Positions 26,840 through 35,380 of a stretch of DNA of 64,000 nucleotides are shown here, one piece after another. The DNA is from Shewanella donghaensis (GTDB lineage Bacteria > Pseudomonadota > Gammaproteobacteria > Enterobacterales > Shewanellaceae): positions 4,588,001 to 4,652,000 of the forward strand of contig NZ_CP041783.1 of the NCBI RefSeq assembly GCF_007567505.1. The letters run 5' to 3'. The position numbers and the translations under genes are program-made. A model generated the notes under the pieces. The model saw only the letters and a program-made list of their open reading frames with translations, had not been told where the DNA came from and did no database searches. How positions within the stretch are numbered: position 1 is the first letter of the stretch; every line of letters starts with the position of its first letter.

Positions 26840-28035
26840 TGGTTACTTATAAATATGTCGCTTACGATTCTCATGGTGCAAAGATTCAAGGCACCATAGA
26901 ATCTGAAGATATAGAACATGCTAAAAAGGCATTAATATCTCAGCGTATAAAGCCTACCTCTATTGTCGCATTTAAACCTTCTGCTAATTTAAGTGATTTA
27001 AGTAAGCGATCTATTTCTTTAGAAGATATTGAGTTTGTGACTTCAGAGCTAGCTTTACTTCTTAAAAGCGGTGTTAGAATCGATCGTGCCGTGGGAATTT
27101 TAGCAAAAAATAAAAGTCGTGGGGCCTTATCGCAGCTGTTGATGCAGATCCATACGGATGTAAAAAGGGGAGAAACATTTGCATCAATATGCAGTAAGCA
27201 TCCCAAAGTTTTTGATAACTTATATGTCAGCATGGTGAAATTGGGTGAAGCAAGTGGAACCTTAGATAAAGTATTCACTAAGTTATCACAGGACTTAAGG
27301 TTTAGACGTGATTTAAAGCGAAGCTTAATACAAGCTTTAACATATCCTACGGTCATATTTTTTGTTTGCGTAACTTGTATTTTGTTTGTTTTTAATTACA
27401 TCGTTCCTCAAATGAGCGGATTATTTGATGGTATGAAAGATTTACCATTTTATACACAGTTATTATTAGATATTAGTAAATGGGTTCAGGACTACCAACT
27501 CTATGTTGCTGTCGCTCTTATCGCTTGCGTGATGGGTTTGTATTATCAAAGAGAGTCGGATAAGTCTAAGTTCGATCAAATTATCACCAAAGCACCAATT
27601 GTTCATAGGGTGATTGTAATGATTGAACGAATTAGATTCAATGCCGCTATGTCAATGATGTTAAATGCTGGCATCAGTGTAGATAAGGCTATTGAATTAG
27701 CTGCCGAGAGTGTAGGACATAGCGATATTAGAACTGGTTTACAAAGTGCAGGTAGTGCAATTAAGAAAGGTTCTGGTTTGACAGAGTCCTTGTCAAAAAG
27801 TGTGATATATCCTGACTTTTTTGTGTCATTACTAGAGGTTGGTGAAGAAAGTGGTCAATTAGCCCCAGTATTTGATGAGATAGCTGAACGTTCAAGGGAT
27901 GATTTTCAGAGCTGGGCTACAAAGTTTACTTCCTTACTTGAACCTATATTAATTCTGGTAATGGGTGGCATTGTTGGCGGTGTAGTCGTTGTTATGTTAC
28001 TGAGTATTGTATCAGTCAATGATATAAGCTTTTAA
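26839..28035 (+). CDS. gspF: Type II secretion inner-membrane platform protein GspF
   Basis: Polytopic inner-membrane platform on which the pseudopilus is built. 398 residues with two repeated cytoplasmic T2SSF domains (about residues 60-185 and 265-385) and three membrane segments near 170-190, 218-238 and 372-392. The start MVTYKYVAYDSHGAKIQG is typical of GspF. It abuts gspH with no spacer. Confidence 0.95.
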   Translation: MVTYKYVAYDSHGAKIQGTIESEDIEHAKKALISQRIKPTSIVAFKPSANLSDLSKRSISLEDIEFVTSELALLLKSGVRIDRAVGILAKNKSRGALSQLLMQIHTDVKRGETFASICSKHPKVFDNLYVSMVKLGEASGTLDKVFTKLSQDLRFRRDLKRSLIQALTYPTVIFFVCVTCILFVFNYIVPQMSGLFDGMKDLPFYTQLLLDISKWVQDYQLYVAVALIACVMGLYYQRESDKSKFDQIITKAPIVHRVIVMIERIRFNAAMSMMLNAGISVDKAIELAAESVGHSDIRTGLQSAGSAIKKGSGLTESLSKSVIYPDFFVSLLEVGEESGQLAPVFDEIAERSRDDFQSWATKFTSLLEPILILVMGGIVGGVVVVMLLSIVSVNDISF

Positions 28036-28437
28036 ATGCTGACATATTCAAGAAAATCTCTGCTAGGTTTTACTCTAATCGAATTATTGGTCGTTCTGGT
28101 GATCATTGGTGTAGTTATGAGTTTAGCAGCTCCCCCTTTGGTTAGAACAATAGAGTCTTCTCAAGCTCGTAGTGAAGAGATAAGACTAGTTAGTCGACTA
28201 AAAGTTTACTCAGCTAAAGCTTTTGTAAACGAGAAAAATGTTGTGCTTTTATTTGATGGCAAAACTCTTAAAGTAAAATTATCTAACAAAATAGAAAATA
28301 GTTATCTGTTTGAACATATCAGTTTTCCTAAGCAACAAATAATATTTGGCCCTTTAGGGTTTGCTAATAAAGAGAAGCTGCTTTTACGAGCGGGTAAAAA
28401 TGAACGCATTATCAGTATTAACGAAAAAGCATCATGA
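28036..28437 (+). CDS. gspH: Minor pseudopilin GspH-like
   Basis: Minor pseudopilin of the tip complex. 133 residues; cleavage site LLG-FTLIELLVVLV with glutamate +5, then a globular part with beta strands (NVVLLFDGKTLKVKLS, ISFPKQQIIFGPLGF). Assignment to H rests on position between F and I and on size, as pseudopilin globular domains diverge quickly. It overlaps the next gene by ATGA. Confidence 0.85.
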   Translation: MLTYSRKSLLGFTLIELLVVLVIIGVVMSLAAPPLVRTIESSQARSEEIRLVSRLKVYSAKAFVNEKNVVLLFDGKTLKVKLSNKIENSYLFEHISFPKQQIIFGPLGFANKEKLLLRAGKNERIISINEKAS

Positions 28438-28859
28438 AATCGAGACAAAAAGGCTTTACACTTTTAGAGGTTTTATTAGCTTCATTTATATTGTTTATTG
28501 TTTTAGCGGGAATGACGATGGTTTATCGTGGGGCCTTGCTTTCTAGCCGAATTGCTGAGCGAAGTATCGATTCACATCAAATTGTTGGTTTTGCCACCGC
28601 AGACATAAAAAACCGTTTAAGTAGTGGAATCAACCTTACTGAATCAGAGGTCGCTGGAGCAGGACAAGTTAATGGCGTTAAATACTCTTGGACTGGCAAA
28701 AATATACTTGATAAGAAAGGTCAATCTATATTGAATCCTGATGGTGATTTCTCTGTACCTTCGACTAGGTACCAAAATTGGGAAATTCAATTAACCTTAC
28801 AAATTAACAATTACCAAAAAACATTAAACTATAGGCTATTCAGATGGCAAGAAAAATAG
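28434..28859 (+). CDS. gspI: Minor pseudopilin GspI-like
   Basis: Minor pseudopilin that seeds the tip complex. 141 residues; the cleavage region KG-FTLLEVLLASFI shows the T-L-L-E-V-L pattern typical of GspI. The downstream QIVGFATADIKNRLSS is a common GspI-like helix. It overlaps gspH by four bases and gspJ by sixteen, so translation is coupled. Confidence 0.87.
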   Translation: MKSRQKGFTLLEVLLASFILFIVLAGMTMVYRGALLSSRIAERSIDSHQIVGFATADIKNRLSSGINLTESEVAGAGQVNGVKYSWTGKNILDKKGQSILNPDGDFSVPSTRYQNWEIQLTLQINNYQKTLNYRLFRWQEK

Positions 28860-29545
28860 TTTTAGGTTTTTCGCTAGTAGAATTGCTAGTGGCGCTTACT
28901 ATAATGTCCCTAACCATGCTAGTTGGGAGTTATGCTTTTTCCACTTTTAGTAATAAATGGGGAGAAGATATTGGACGTTTTAATGAAACATTCTCCAAAG
29001 CAAAACAGACGACTTTATTACCACGTGTACTGCGTGGGGTTTTTCCTTACGTAGTTCAAAATGCAGATGGTAATGGGCGTATATATTTTGAAGGAAATAG
29101 TGATGGTTTTGTTGGTGTTGTGCAAAATGCAATGTATGACACATCTACTCCTGCAGTAATCCGTTTTTCGGTAAATCAAGAATCAAATTTTACATATTCG
29201 TTACTTTACGAAGAATGGTTAATGAATGAAAGAGTATTTACAAGTTTAGAGCAAGATTTTGAATTTAATCATGGCTTTACTGTAATGGATAATTATTCTG
29301 ACATTCAATTTGAATATTTCGGTTGGTATTCTAATGAAGTAAAGGGCAGGGTGGCAACCCCCCCAATAGGTATAGAGGATCGAGGCTGGTATAAAGATTA
29401 TAATAGTCTTGAAAAAGGAATGCTTCCTGAAAAAATAAAAATTAATCTAATTAATGGACCTAACCTTATAAGCTGGGAGTTCAATTTAGTAGATCAGCAT
29501 CCAAGATGGTTACTTTGGAGTGATAGGACCAATCATGATATTTAA
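28844..29545 (+). CDS. gspJ: Minor pseudopilin GspJ-like
   Basis: Minor pseudopilin, 233 residues. The cleavage region LG-FSLVELLVALTI is intact, with glutamate +5. The large globular part matches the size of GspJ and contains a tryptophan/tyrosine-rich C-terminal half. It is the J position in the order H-I-J-K. It overlaps gspK by eleven bases. Confidence 0.85.
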   Translation: MARKIVLGFSLVELLVALTIMSLTMLVGSYAFSTFSNKWGEDIGRFNETFSKAKQTTLLPRVLRGVFPYVVQNADGNGRIYFEGNSDGFVGVVQNAMYDTSTPAVIRFSVNQESNFTYSLLYEEWLMNERVFTSLEQDFEFNHGFTVMDNYSDIQFEYFGWYSNEVKGRVATPPIGIEDRGWYKDYNSLEKGMLPEKIKINLINGPNLISWEFNLVDQHPRWLLWSDRTNHDI

Positions 29546-30398
29546 GCAAAGAGGTATTGCCCTTTTACAGGCTTTGTTAATCACGTTAGTTATTACTGTT
29601 ATGGCGATAGGTTTTTCATATAATGCTAGAGATCAGGTTGAAATAGCCAGTGATTTTGTTTCTAGAATCGAAGCCGATTTAAAGTTAGATTCAGCTAAAG
29701 CTGAGATTATGTATTGGTTGAGTGTTGAAAATGTCTCGCGTTTCCCCTTAGCTTTATCATTACCTAAAGGTTTCAATCTTTATGGAAAACCTTTTACAAT
29801 TGCTGAAGGCGTAAGTATAGAAATTCAAGATGTTGCTGGGTTATATCCAGTCAATTTGTTCAATCGAACAACTGATACTCGTTGGTTAAATGCAATTGGA
29901 TTGTCTAATAGTTTAGTTGAGAAAGCGGCTTCTGAGTTGACCAAACATAAAAAACAAATTTCCAATAAAAACGGCTGGGCTAATAACAATGATGTGAAGC
30001 GAAATCTTCAATTTCTTAAACATGAATTCAAATTATTAGGTGTACCAGCTGATATTGCTGATATTATGGCTTCAACTGCGACTATCTACCCTACAACATA
30101 TTTAAACCCGTTAACGATGCCTGATAAATTGTTACCTCTGCTCTTTGAACCCGAAGCTGTGACCGGAATATTAGAGCAAAGAGAAAAGGGAGAGCTAACA
30201 GCTTCAAACTTGAGGCAAGTAACAGGCATTTATGATTATGATAATTTTTTCTTTGATATTCAAACTTATCCAATGGGCATTTATAAAGTTAACATACACT
30301 CTGTTGTCAATCAGATTGAAGTAACAAGAACGTTGGATTTAATGTTGCAGCCTAGGGTGAAACCATTTGTGTTTTTATTGCAAGAGCGAAATATATGA
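29535..30398 (+). CDS. gspK: Minor pseudopilin GspK-like tip protein
   Basis: Largest minor pseudopilin, thought to cap the pseudopilus. 287 residues from the ATG at 29535 (TAGGA six bases before it); an upstream GTG at 29520 lacks one. The leader RG-IALLQALLITLVI has isoleucine at +1 and glutamine where the other pseudopilins have glutamate +5, as expected for GspK. The conserved D-V-A-G-L-Y-P-V-N stretch (about residues 100-108) and the inserted helical domain are present. A 78-base gap separates it from gspL, the only sizeable gap in the operon. Confidence 0.88.
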   Translation: MIFKQRGIALLQALLITLVITVMAIGFSYNARDQVEIASDFVSRIEADLKLDSAKAEIMYWLSVENVSRFPLALSLPKGFNLYGKPFTIAEGVSIEIQDVAGLYPVNLFNRTTDTRWLNAIGLSNSLVEKAASELTKHKKQISNKNGWANNNDVKRNLQFLKHEFKLLGVPADIADIMASTATIYPTTYLNPLTMPDKLLPLLFEPEAVTGILEQREKGELTASNLRQVTGIYDYDNFFFDIQTYPMGIYKVNIHSVVNQIEVTRTLDLMLQPRVKPFVFLLQERNI

Positions 30399-30476
30399 TT
30401 TCTATACCTTCACTAAATAGTAAATTATAGTGCTGTGTAGAAAAAATTTTAAATTAAATGTTTTACGGTATGAAAA

Positions 30477-31571
30477 TTGAAATTTAATATTATAAATAAA
30501 GCACTTAACCGAGTCGCTTACGTTACAGACCGAGTAAATACAATTGTTTTTAATGAAACTACTCCCGAAGGTTTGCTCACTACTCAAGGGTACAACAAAC
30601 CGTGGTTTGTCATACTTGGTCGGCAGCATTATAGTGAAAGTCATCACGTTTATCCTATTCCAGATGAACGTGAAGCTCTGAAAGCTGCAAAATTTGAACT
30701 AAAGATTTCTGGTTCAACACAATTTTTTAACGCATATCGTCTTGATGAACAGAGCTACTCTGTGACAGTTTGGACCATTAATGAAGCAATATTAGACTCT
30801 TTGTGTAAGAACGCATTATTTATAATTCCGGAGTCTTTCCTCTTCGCACAAGATGGCTTATTGGTCACTGTGGAATTAGAAAATAACTGTCAAGTCTTTA
30901 TATCACAAAGTCGTAAAGGCCCTGTTTCTTATATTGTTGATGATTTTATCGAAGATACCGAGTCTTTCTGCCAGCTAGCTGAGATTGCATTACCCTCAGA
31001 AAGTAAATTGGTAAACAAAAGTTCATTTCCAAAAGATTTATTACATTTTTCAAAATCTGCTTTACCAAGCTCATTTTATCGTTTTTTTGTGGGTTCCAGT
31101 GTAGTTAAAAGTACCGTTGTGATCCCTTATAAAGCGATGCTGCTATCTTTTTGTAGTATTATTTTTCTGTATAACATTTTGCTAAGTAGTTTTCTTTCCT
31201 GGCGTGAGTCAAGTGTAGTCAACGAGTTTGAAGAAAAGAAAGTGCAAGTAGAACAAGTGCTGGACTCTCAAAACAAATTAGCGAATCAAGTTGAATTAAA
31301 TCGGATTTTATCTTCACAAATTAAAATCGACGACACACCGTGGCGAGCGCTTGAGGTTATTGGCAGTCTTGTTAATGCTGAAATGCAAATTACTAACATC
31401 TCTTTCAGGGCTGGGGAATATCGAGTTACTGGCGTTGCAGAGAAGGCTACGACTATTTTAAGTTTAGTTAATTCTAATAAATCAGTTTATGAAGCTAGCT
31501 TTTCAGGACCAATCAGAGAGTCTCGTTCTGGGGAACGCTTTGGGATTAACTTTAAAACTAAGGCATACTAA
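30477..31571 (+). CDS. gspL: Divergent GspL-like cytoplasmic/inner-membrane protein
   Basis: Bitopic protein that couples the ATPase to the inner-membrane platform. 364 residues: a cytoplasmic domain, one membrane segment at about 215-238 (KAMLLSFCSIIFLYNILLSSF), then a periplasmic domain with a coiled part and a ferredoxin-like end. The sequence is far from typical GspL, so the call rests mainly on topology, length and position between K and M. The start appears to be TTG at 30477 with only a weak ribosome site; two ATG codons just upstream (30458, 30470) open a short frame that stops at once. Confidence 0.75.
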   Translation: MKFNIINKALNRVAYVTDRVNTIVFNETTPEGLLTTQGYNKPWFVILGRQHYSESHHVYPIPDEREALKAAKFELKISGSTQFFNAYRLDEQSYSVTVWTINEAILDSLCKNALFIIPESFLFAQDGLLVTVELENNCQVFISQSRKGPVSYIVDDFIEDTESFCQLAEIALPSESKLVNKSSFPKDLLHFSKSALPSSFYRFFVGSSVVKSTVVIPYKAMLLSFCSIIFLYNILLSSFLSWRESSVVNEFEEKKVQVEQVLDSQNKLANQVELNRILSSQIKIDDTPWRALEVIGSLVNAEMQITNISFRAGEYRVTGVAEKATTILSLVNSNKSVYEASFSGPIRESRSGERFGINFKTKAY

Positions 31572-32158
31572 TGAACCCACTTTTAAATAAGAAAAACCTA
31601 CTAATAACAGTTGGTTTTCTTGTATTTTTGAAATTTGGCGCTGTACCTGTTTGGGATTGGCAAACGAGTAAAATTTCAGAAATACAACAATTAAAAAGTA
31701 GATTAGATCGCGCCGAATCTCTATTTGAGCAAGGGTCTAAATTTGAAGATGTACTCCAACAAGCTACTGAAATTAATAAACAGCGCTTAGAGTCCATAAA
31801 TGTAACTAATAATTTAGCCAACTTAAAATTAGCAAAAATGGAAGAACTAGATCAATTGTTATCGTCATATAATGTTAGAGTGACCAGCTCTTCATGGATG
31901 GCTGATACCGGTGTGGATTTAATCATTTTGAATTTAAAAGTTGGGGTTAGAGGAACGACTAAAGATGTTTTAAGAGCAGTTTTAGGAATCCGTCAAATGC
32001 AAACTGCAACAGCAATCGATGACCTTTCTTTTCGCATTGTTAAGATGAAAGATGATAGTTTAGGGGATGCGGGGGGCAGCATCGTTGTAAGCTTTTATGT
32101 TCTTGGTCCAGAAATGGCTGAAAAGTATGGGGTGGAATTAAAAGATGCTGTTGAGTAA
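31571..32158 (+). CDS. gspM: GspM-like inner-membrane protein
   Basis: Bitopic GspL partner, 195 residues: a short cytoplasmic tail, membrane segment at about residues 10-27 (LLITVGFLVFLKFGAVPVW), then coiled coil (about 30-80) and a ferredoxin-like periplasmic end. It starts in the stop codon of gspL (TAATG) and overlaps the next gene by fourteen bases. Identification is by topology and position; sequence identity to standard GspM is low. Confidence 0.72.
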   Translation: MNPLLNKKNLLITVGFLVFLKFGAVPVWDWQTSKISEIQQLKSRLDRAESLFEQGSKFEDVLQQATEINKQRLESINVTNNLANLKLAKMEELDQLLSSYNVRVTSSSWMADTGVDLIILNLKVGVRGTTKDVLRAVLGIRQMQTATAIDDLSFRIVKMKDDSLGDAGGSIVVSFYVLGPEMAEKYGVELKDAVE

Positions 32159-32690
32159 TCGATGGGTTCAAGGTGCAGTAATTAGCGCGATGTTATTGAG
32201 TATTATTGATTTAAGTCAACGATATAATTTAAATACAAAAGATTCTGATGACAGGGTACTTGAAACAATAGACCAATCTAAGGTTTTCTCTCCATTTGAA
32301 AATGAAAAAGTGGAAAAGATTTTTTCTAATTTTCAGAAGTATGACCAACCTTTGGTCGTTAAATCAGATAAAACCAAGGTTGTAAATGCAAAACCAAATC
32401 CACGCTTGGGCAAAGAGTTTCAAGATAACCAACGAGGTAGTTTGTCTACTTTATTTATCGGAGATTACTCATATAAACCCATAGGTGTTTTTGATTATGA
32501 TTCAAAATTTGCATTGCTAGAACAACGTCACATGAAGAATAAAAAAACGAAAAGAATAAAAGTTGTTAAAGGCCAGGCGATTGGTAAGTATAAAGTTAGT
32601 ACAATTCAATTAAATGAAATAAATATCGAAGCAGATGATAGGAAGATAACTCTTCGATTATTCGACATTAAACAAAAAGCGAAAAAATGA
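32145..32690 (+). CDS. GspC/PilP-like periplasmic linker protein
   Basis: 181-residue bitopic protein with a short N-terminal membrane segment (about residues 7-24) and a C-terminal homology-region-like beta domain (YKPIGVFDYDSKFALLEQ, then IKVVKGQAIGKYKVSTIQ, INIEADDRKITLRLF). This is the layout of the GspC HR domain, which binds the secretin N0 domain, and also of PilP. Standard GspC has an additional PDZ or coiled-coil end; here it is absent, as in some short versions. It lies just before gspD, where GspC would be needed. GspN is a less likely reading. Confidence 0.65.
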   Translation: MLLSNRWVQGAVISAMLLSIIDLSQRYNLNTKDSDDRVLETIDQSKVFSPFENEKVEKIFSNFQKYDQPLVVKSDKTKVVNAKPNPRLGKEFQDNQRGSLSTLFIGDYSYKPIGVFDYDSKFALLEQRHMKNKKTKRIKVVKGQAIGKYKVSTIQLNEINIEADDRKITLRLFDIKQKAKK

Positions 32691-34864
32691 TGAAAAAGCG
32701 GATATTAACCATAAACTCGACCAAAAAAATTATTTCAGTTTGTATTCTTGCAGCGTTGAGTGGTTGTGCATCTACAGATGAACCAGTACAGGGGTCATTA
32801 GAGGACCCAAGATTCAGGGTTCCAGATTCTTATTTAGAAGGAAGTACTCCTGAACAGGCTGAAAGTGATACAGCTGAGCAATCAGATAAAAACTTTAATA
32901 ATGATAAACCGCTAGTAGAACCTTTAAAATCACTACCTGCAAATCAAATTAAATTTGCAGGTAGCGAACAATTAGCTAATGCTTTTTCATCTAAGCAAAT
33001 GGTTAGAGTTTCCGCTGAAGATATGAAGTTACAAGATTTTATTCATTATGCTTTTGGTCAATTGCTAGGCGTGAATTATGTCGTAGACGAAACAATAAAG
33101 TCTGATTCTGCTCCAGTGACTCTTAGCATAGCTGAGCCGGTTTCTAAAAAAAGACTTTTCGAGTTAGCAACGACTTTACTTGAGCAACGTGAAGGCCAGA
33201 TCATTTTTGAAAATGATATTTACTTCTTACAAAAGCTACCAGCTGGTTCAGCTAAAAAGGTAACTACAGGTATCGGTCGAACGCCTGATTCAGTGCCATA
33301 TACCAAAGGCGAAGTCCTACAAGTTGTGCCATTACTCTATGGAGTAAAAATTTCTATAGAACGAACACTTAATCAAATTATAGATGCTCGAATAACAGCA
33401 GACTATGAGCAAAGTACGATCTTTGTTAGTGGTAGTCGAACTGAAGTCATTAGGGCACTTGAACTTGTTAATTTACTTGATGCTCCCGCAAATCGCGGTA
33501 AAAACATAGGGCTTATTAACTTAACCTTTATTGAGATTAGTGACTTTATTGAAGATATAACAGCACTATTAGAAAATGAAGGTGTACCCATCTCAGCTGT
33601 TAAGCCCGATAATAAAAATGCAGTTTTAGTCCCTATTTCACAAATTGGTGCGGTTGCTGCTTTTACCTCTGACGAAATAATACTAAATAGAATTCGTTAT
33701 TGGGCACAAATATTAGATAAACCGAAAGCAGGGTCAGGTTTTAGGTATTATACCTATCAGCCACAATATGCTAGAGCATCTGACATAGGGGAAAGTTTAT
33801 CGTCTTTATTAGGCGCTAAGGCTAGCACTGATACGGCTGCCGCTCAGCAAAGAGAGTCGAGCTCTAGCTCTTCAACAAGTAACATTCGCAAGGTGTCTGA
33901 AAGTACGGGGAAAGCACCAACTGCTAGTAAGTCTAAAATCGGCGCGAGTAGTGACAAAATGAGTTTCGTTGTTGATGAACGTTCCAATCAATTAATATTT
34001 TATACGACAGGCACAGAATATCAGAACATCATGCCGCTGATTGACCAACTTGATATTTTACCTAAACAGGTAATGTTAGATATTATTATTGCAGAAGTTA
34101 AATTAGAGGGGACTTTTCAATATGGGGTTGAATGGGCTTTAAGTCAGGGTGATTTATCCCTTGGTGGCAAGTTAGGTTCTGGAGGGGATAGTTTTAAATT
34201 AGCTCTAGAGGGTGTCAATGGCTCCTTGGGCGTTGATTTTTTTAAGAAGAACCAATTTGTAAATGTATTATCAAACCCTTCATTGTTAGTGCGCGATGGT
34301 GTTTCAGCAAGCATTGTAGTTGGTGATGATATTTCTATCATTGGTGAAACAACAGATGACCCAACTGGTGGAAATGGTTCACAAACTACAGCTTCAGCTT
34401 ACCGAAAAACCGGTATAGATGTGTCTGTTACACCTACAGTGAATGCACAAGGTGTTGTGATAATGGAAATTACACAATCAATATCAAGTGCGACTGAAGC
34501 AAGTGGCACCGGTGGCAATCCAAATATATCAGAAAGAAGGCTTCAAACTGAAGTCGTTGCCGATAGTGGGTCTACTATCATTCTCGGTGGATTGATAAGT
34601 GAAAATATAGATCAACAAAGTGATGAAACGCCATGGGCTGCCGATATTCCATTTATTGGAAATTTGTTTAAAGGGCAAAAAGAAGTTACAAGCCGTGTTG
34701 AATTAGTCATGTTGGTTACCCCACGTGTTGTAGAGCGATCAGATAAATGGGGAGAAATAAAGAATAGCTTTGCGAAAGGGTTCCAAAATTTAGTAATTCC
34801 TGGCTCGACGCAAGCAAGTGACATAGATATGAAAAATTCACCTTTAGAAACAGTTGTGGATTAA
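32687..34864 (+). CDS. gspD: Type II secretin GspD with a lipoprotein signal
   Basis: Outer-membrane secretin ring, 725 residues. The N terminus is a lipoprotein signal with lipobox L-S-G-C27, alanine at +2, so the protein should insert itself in the outer membrane without a separate pilotin, as described for the liposecretin HxcQ of Pseudomonas aeruginosa. N0 to N3 domains fill about residues 85-440, with a serine-rich linker near 388-420. The secretin domain has the signature VVADSGSTIILGGLISEN and the segment WAADIPFIGNLFKG. A C-terminal extension follows. Last gene of the operon; it overlaps the preceding gene by ATGA. Confidence 0.94.
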   Translation: MMKKRILTINSTKKIISVCILAALSGCASTDEPVQGSLEDPRFRVPDSYLEGSTPEQAESDTAEQSDKNFNNDKPLVEPLKSLPANQIKFAGSEQLANAFSSKQMVRVSAEDMKLQDFIHYAFGQLLGVNYVVDETIKSDSAPVTLSIAEPVSKKRLFELATTLLEQREGQIIFENDIYFLQKLPAGSAKKVTTGIGRTPDSVPYTKGEVLQVVPLLYGVKISIERTLNQIIDARITADYEQSTIFVSGSRTEVIRALELVNLLDAPANRGKNIGLINLTFIEISDFIEDITALLENEGVPISAVKPDNKNAVLVPISQIGAVAAFTSDEIILNRIRYWAQILDKPKAGSGFRYYTYQPQYARASDIGESLSSLLGAKASTDTAAAQQRESSSSSSTSNIRKVSESTGKAPTASKSKIGASSDKMSFVVDERSNQLIFYTTGTEYQNIMPLIDQLDILPKQVMLDIIIAEVKLEGTFQYGVEWALSQGDLSLGGKLGSGGDSFKLALEGVNGSLGVDFFKKNQFVNVLSNPSLLVRDGVSASIVVGDDISIIGETTDDPTGGNGSQTTASAYRKTGIDVSVTPTVNAQGVVIMEITQSISSATEASGTGGNPNISERRLQTEVVADSGSTIILGGLISENIDQQSDETPWAADIPFIGNLFKGQKEVTSRVELVMLVTPRVVERSDKWGEIKNSFAKGFQNLVIPGSTQASDIDMKNSPLETVVD

Positions 34865-34912
34865 TTGTAAGATTTAATTGTTAGTCATCTTTAAATTAAC
34901 GGGATCTTACAA
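34865..34912 (+). terminator. Stem-loop after gspD
   Basis: TTGTAAGAT (34865-34873) and ATCTTACAA (34904-34912) form a nine-base-pair outer stem, with a second inner pairing TTAATT/AATTAA. It begins at the gspD stop codon. There is no strong T-run, so it may be a weak terminator or a 3' stabilising structure. Confidence 0.4.
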
Positions 34913-35232
34913 ATTCTGTCAAAAATTTGTCTTATTAGCGAGTGTTTCTCTCAAGCTAGTGAGTAAATATTGAACCATTTTGATAAATATCATCTTTTGG
35001 TGTTTTGGTGTTTGCAAATAAGACAACAAATTACTATTATCCCCGAGGATGATGCTTTTATCATATTGTGTTCCAGTAATTAACGAATAGCTAATTTAAG
35101 TTTGTTAATTACTAATTAAGTTAACATTTGTCTATTTTTGGTCATAACGTAACAAAACAGTACTAATAATGAACAATTATTAATTATTATTAAATAATGT
35201 TGAAAAAAACCGAGATTAGAGCTAGTCAAGTG
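34913..35232. other. AT-rich region upstream of the surface-protein promoter
   Basis: 320 noncoding bases, very AT-rich around 35105-35215 with short phased A and T tracts. It holds no open frame of note. It may bend DNA or bind regulators upstream of the promoter at 35233. Confidence 0.45.
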
Positions 35233-35261
35233 TTGACATGATCTACGTGGTATTTTAGAGT
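35233..35261 (+). promoter_or_regulatory. Promoter of the major secreted protein gene
   Basis: A perfect -35 TTGACA (35233-35238), a 17-base spacer, and TAGAGT (35256-35261) as -10. Transcription would start near 35268, giving a leader of about 113 bases. This gene thus has its own promoter in addition to any read-through from the secretion operon. Confidence 0.65.
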
Positions 35262-35284
35262 TCAACGTGGGTGCGGAAATAATT

Positions 35285-35372
35285 CGCATCTTACTCTTTT
35301 TAGGATAAAAAAAGTAAATGCGGAACAACAGCAAGCGACGCTTGTATTTCGTTCCCAATTTCATGAAATTGG
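35285..35372 (+). promoter_or_regulatory. Structured mRNA leader with a ribosome-site hairpin
   Basis: Three successive stem-loops: CGCATCTTACT with AGTAAATGCG (35285-35295, 35313-35322, bulged), CAAGC/GCTTG (35332-35344), and the perfect 18-base palindrome CCAATTTCATGAAATTGG (35355-35372). The last two G residues of the palindrome are the first two of the Shine-Dalgarno sequence GGAG (35371-35374), so the hairpin could modulate translation. Long structured leaders are known to stabilise S-layer transcripts. Confidence 0.6.
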
Positions 35373-35380
35373 AGATAAGA

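Noticed and set aside
24762..34864. MSHA or type IV pilus assembly genes instead of type II secretion
   Set aside because: The GspG C-terminal signature, the H-I-J-K set including a GspK with glutamine at +5, and a large secretin with N0-N3 domains fit type II secretion. MSHA clusters carry other genes (mshM, mshN, major pilin) not seen here.
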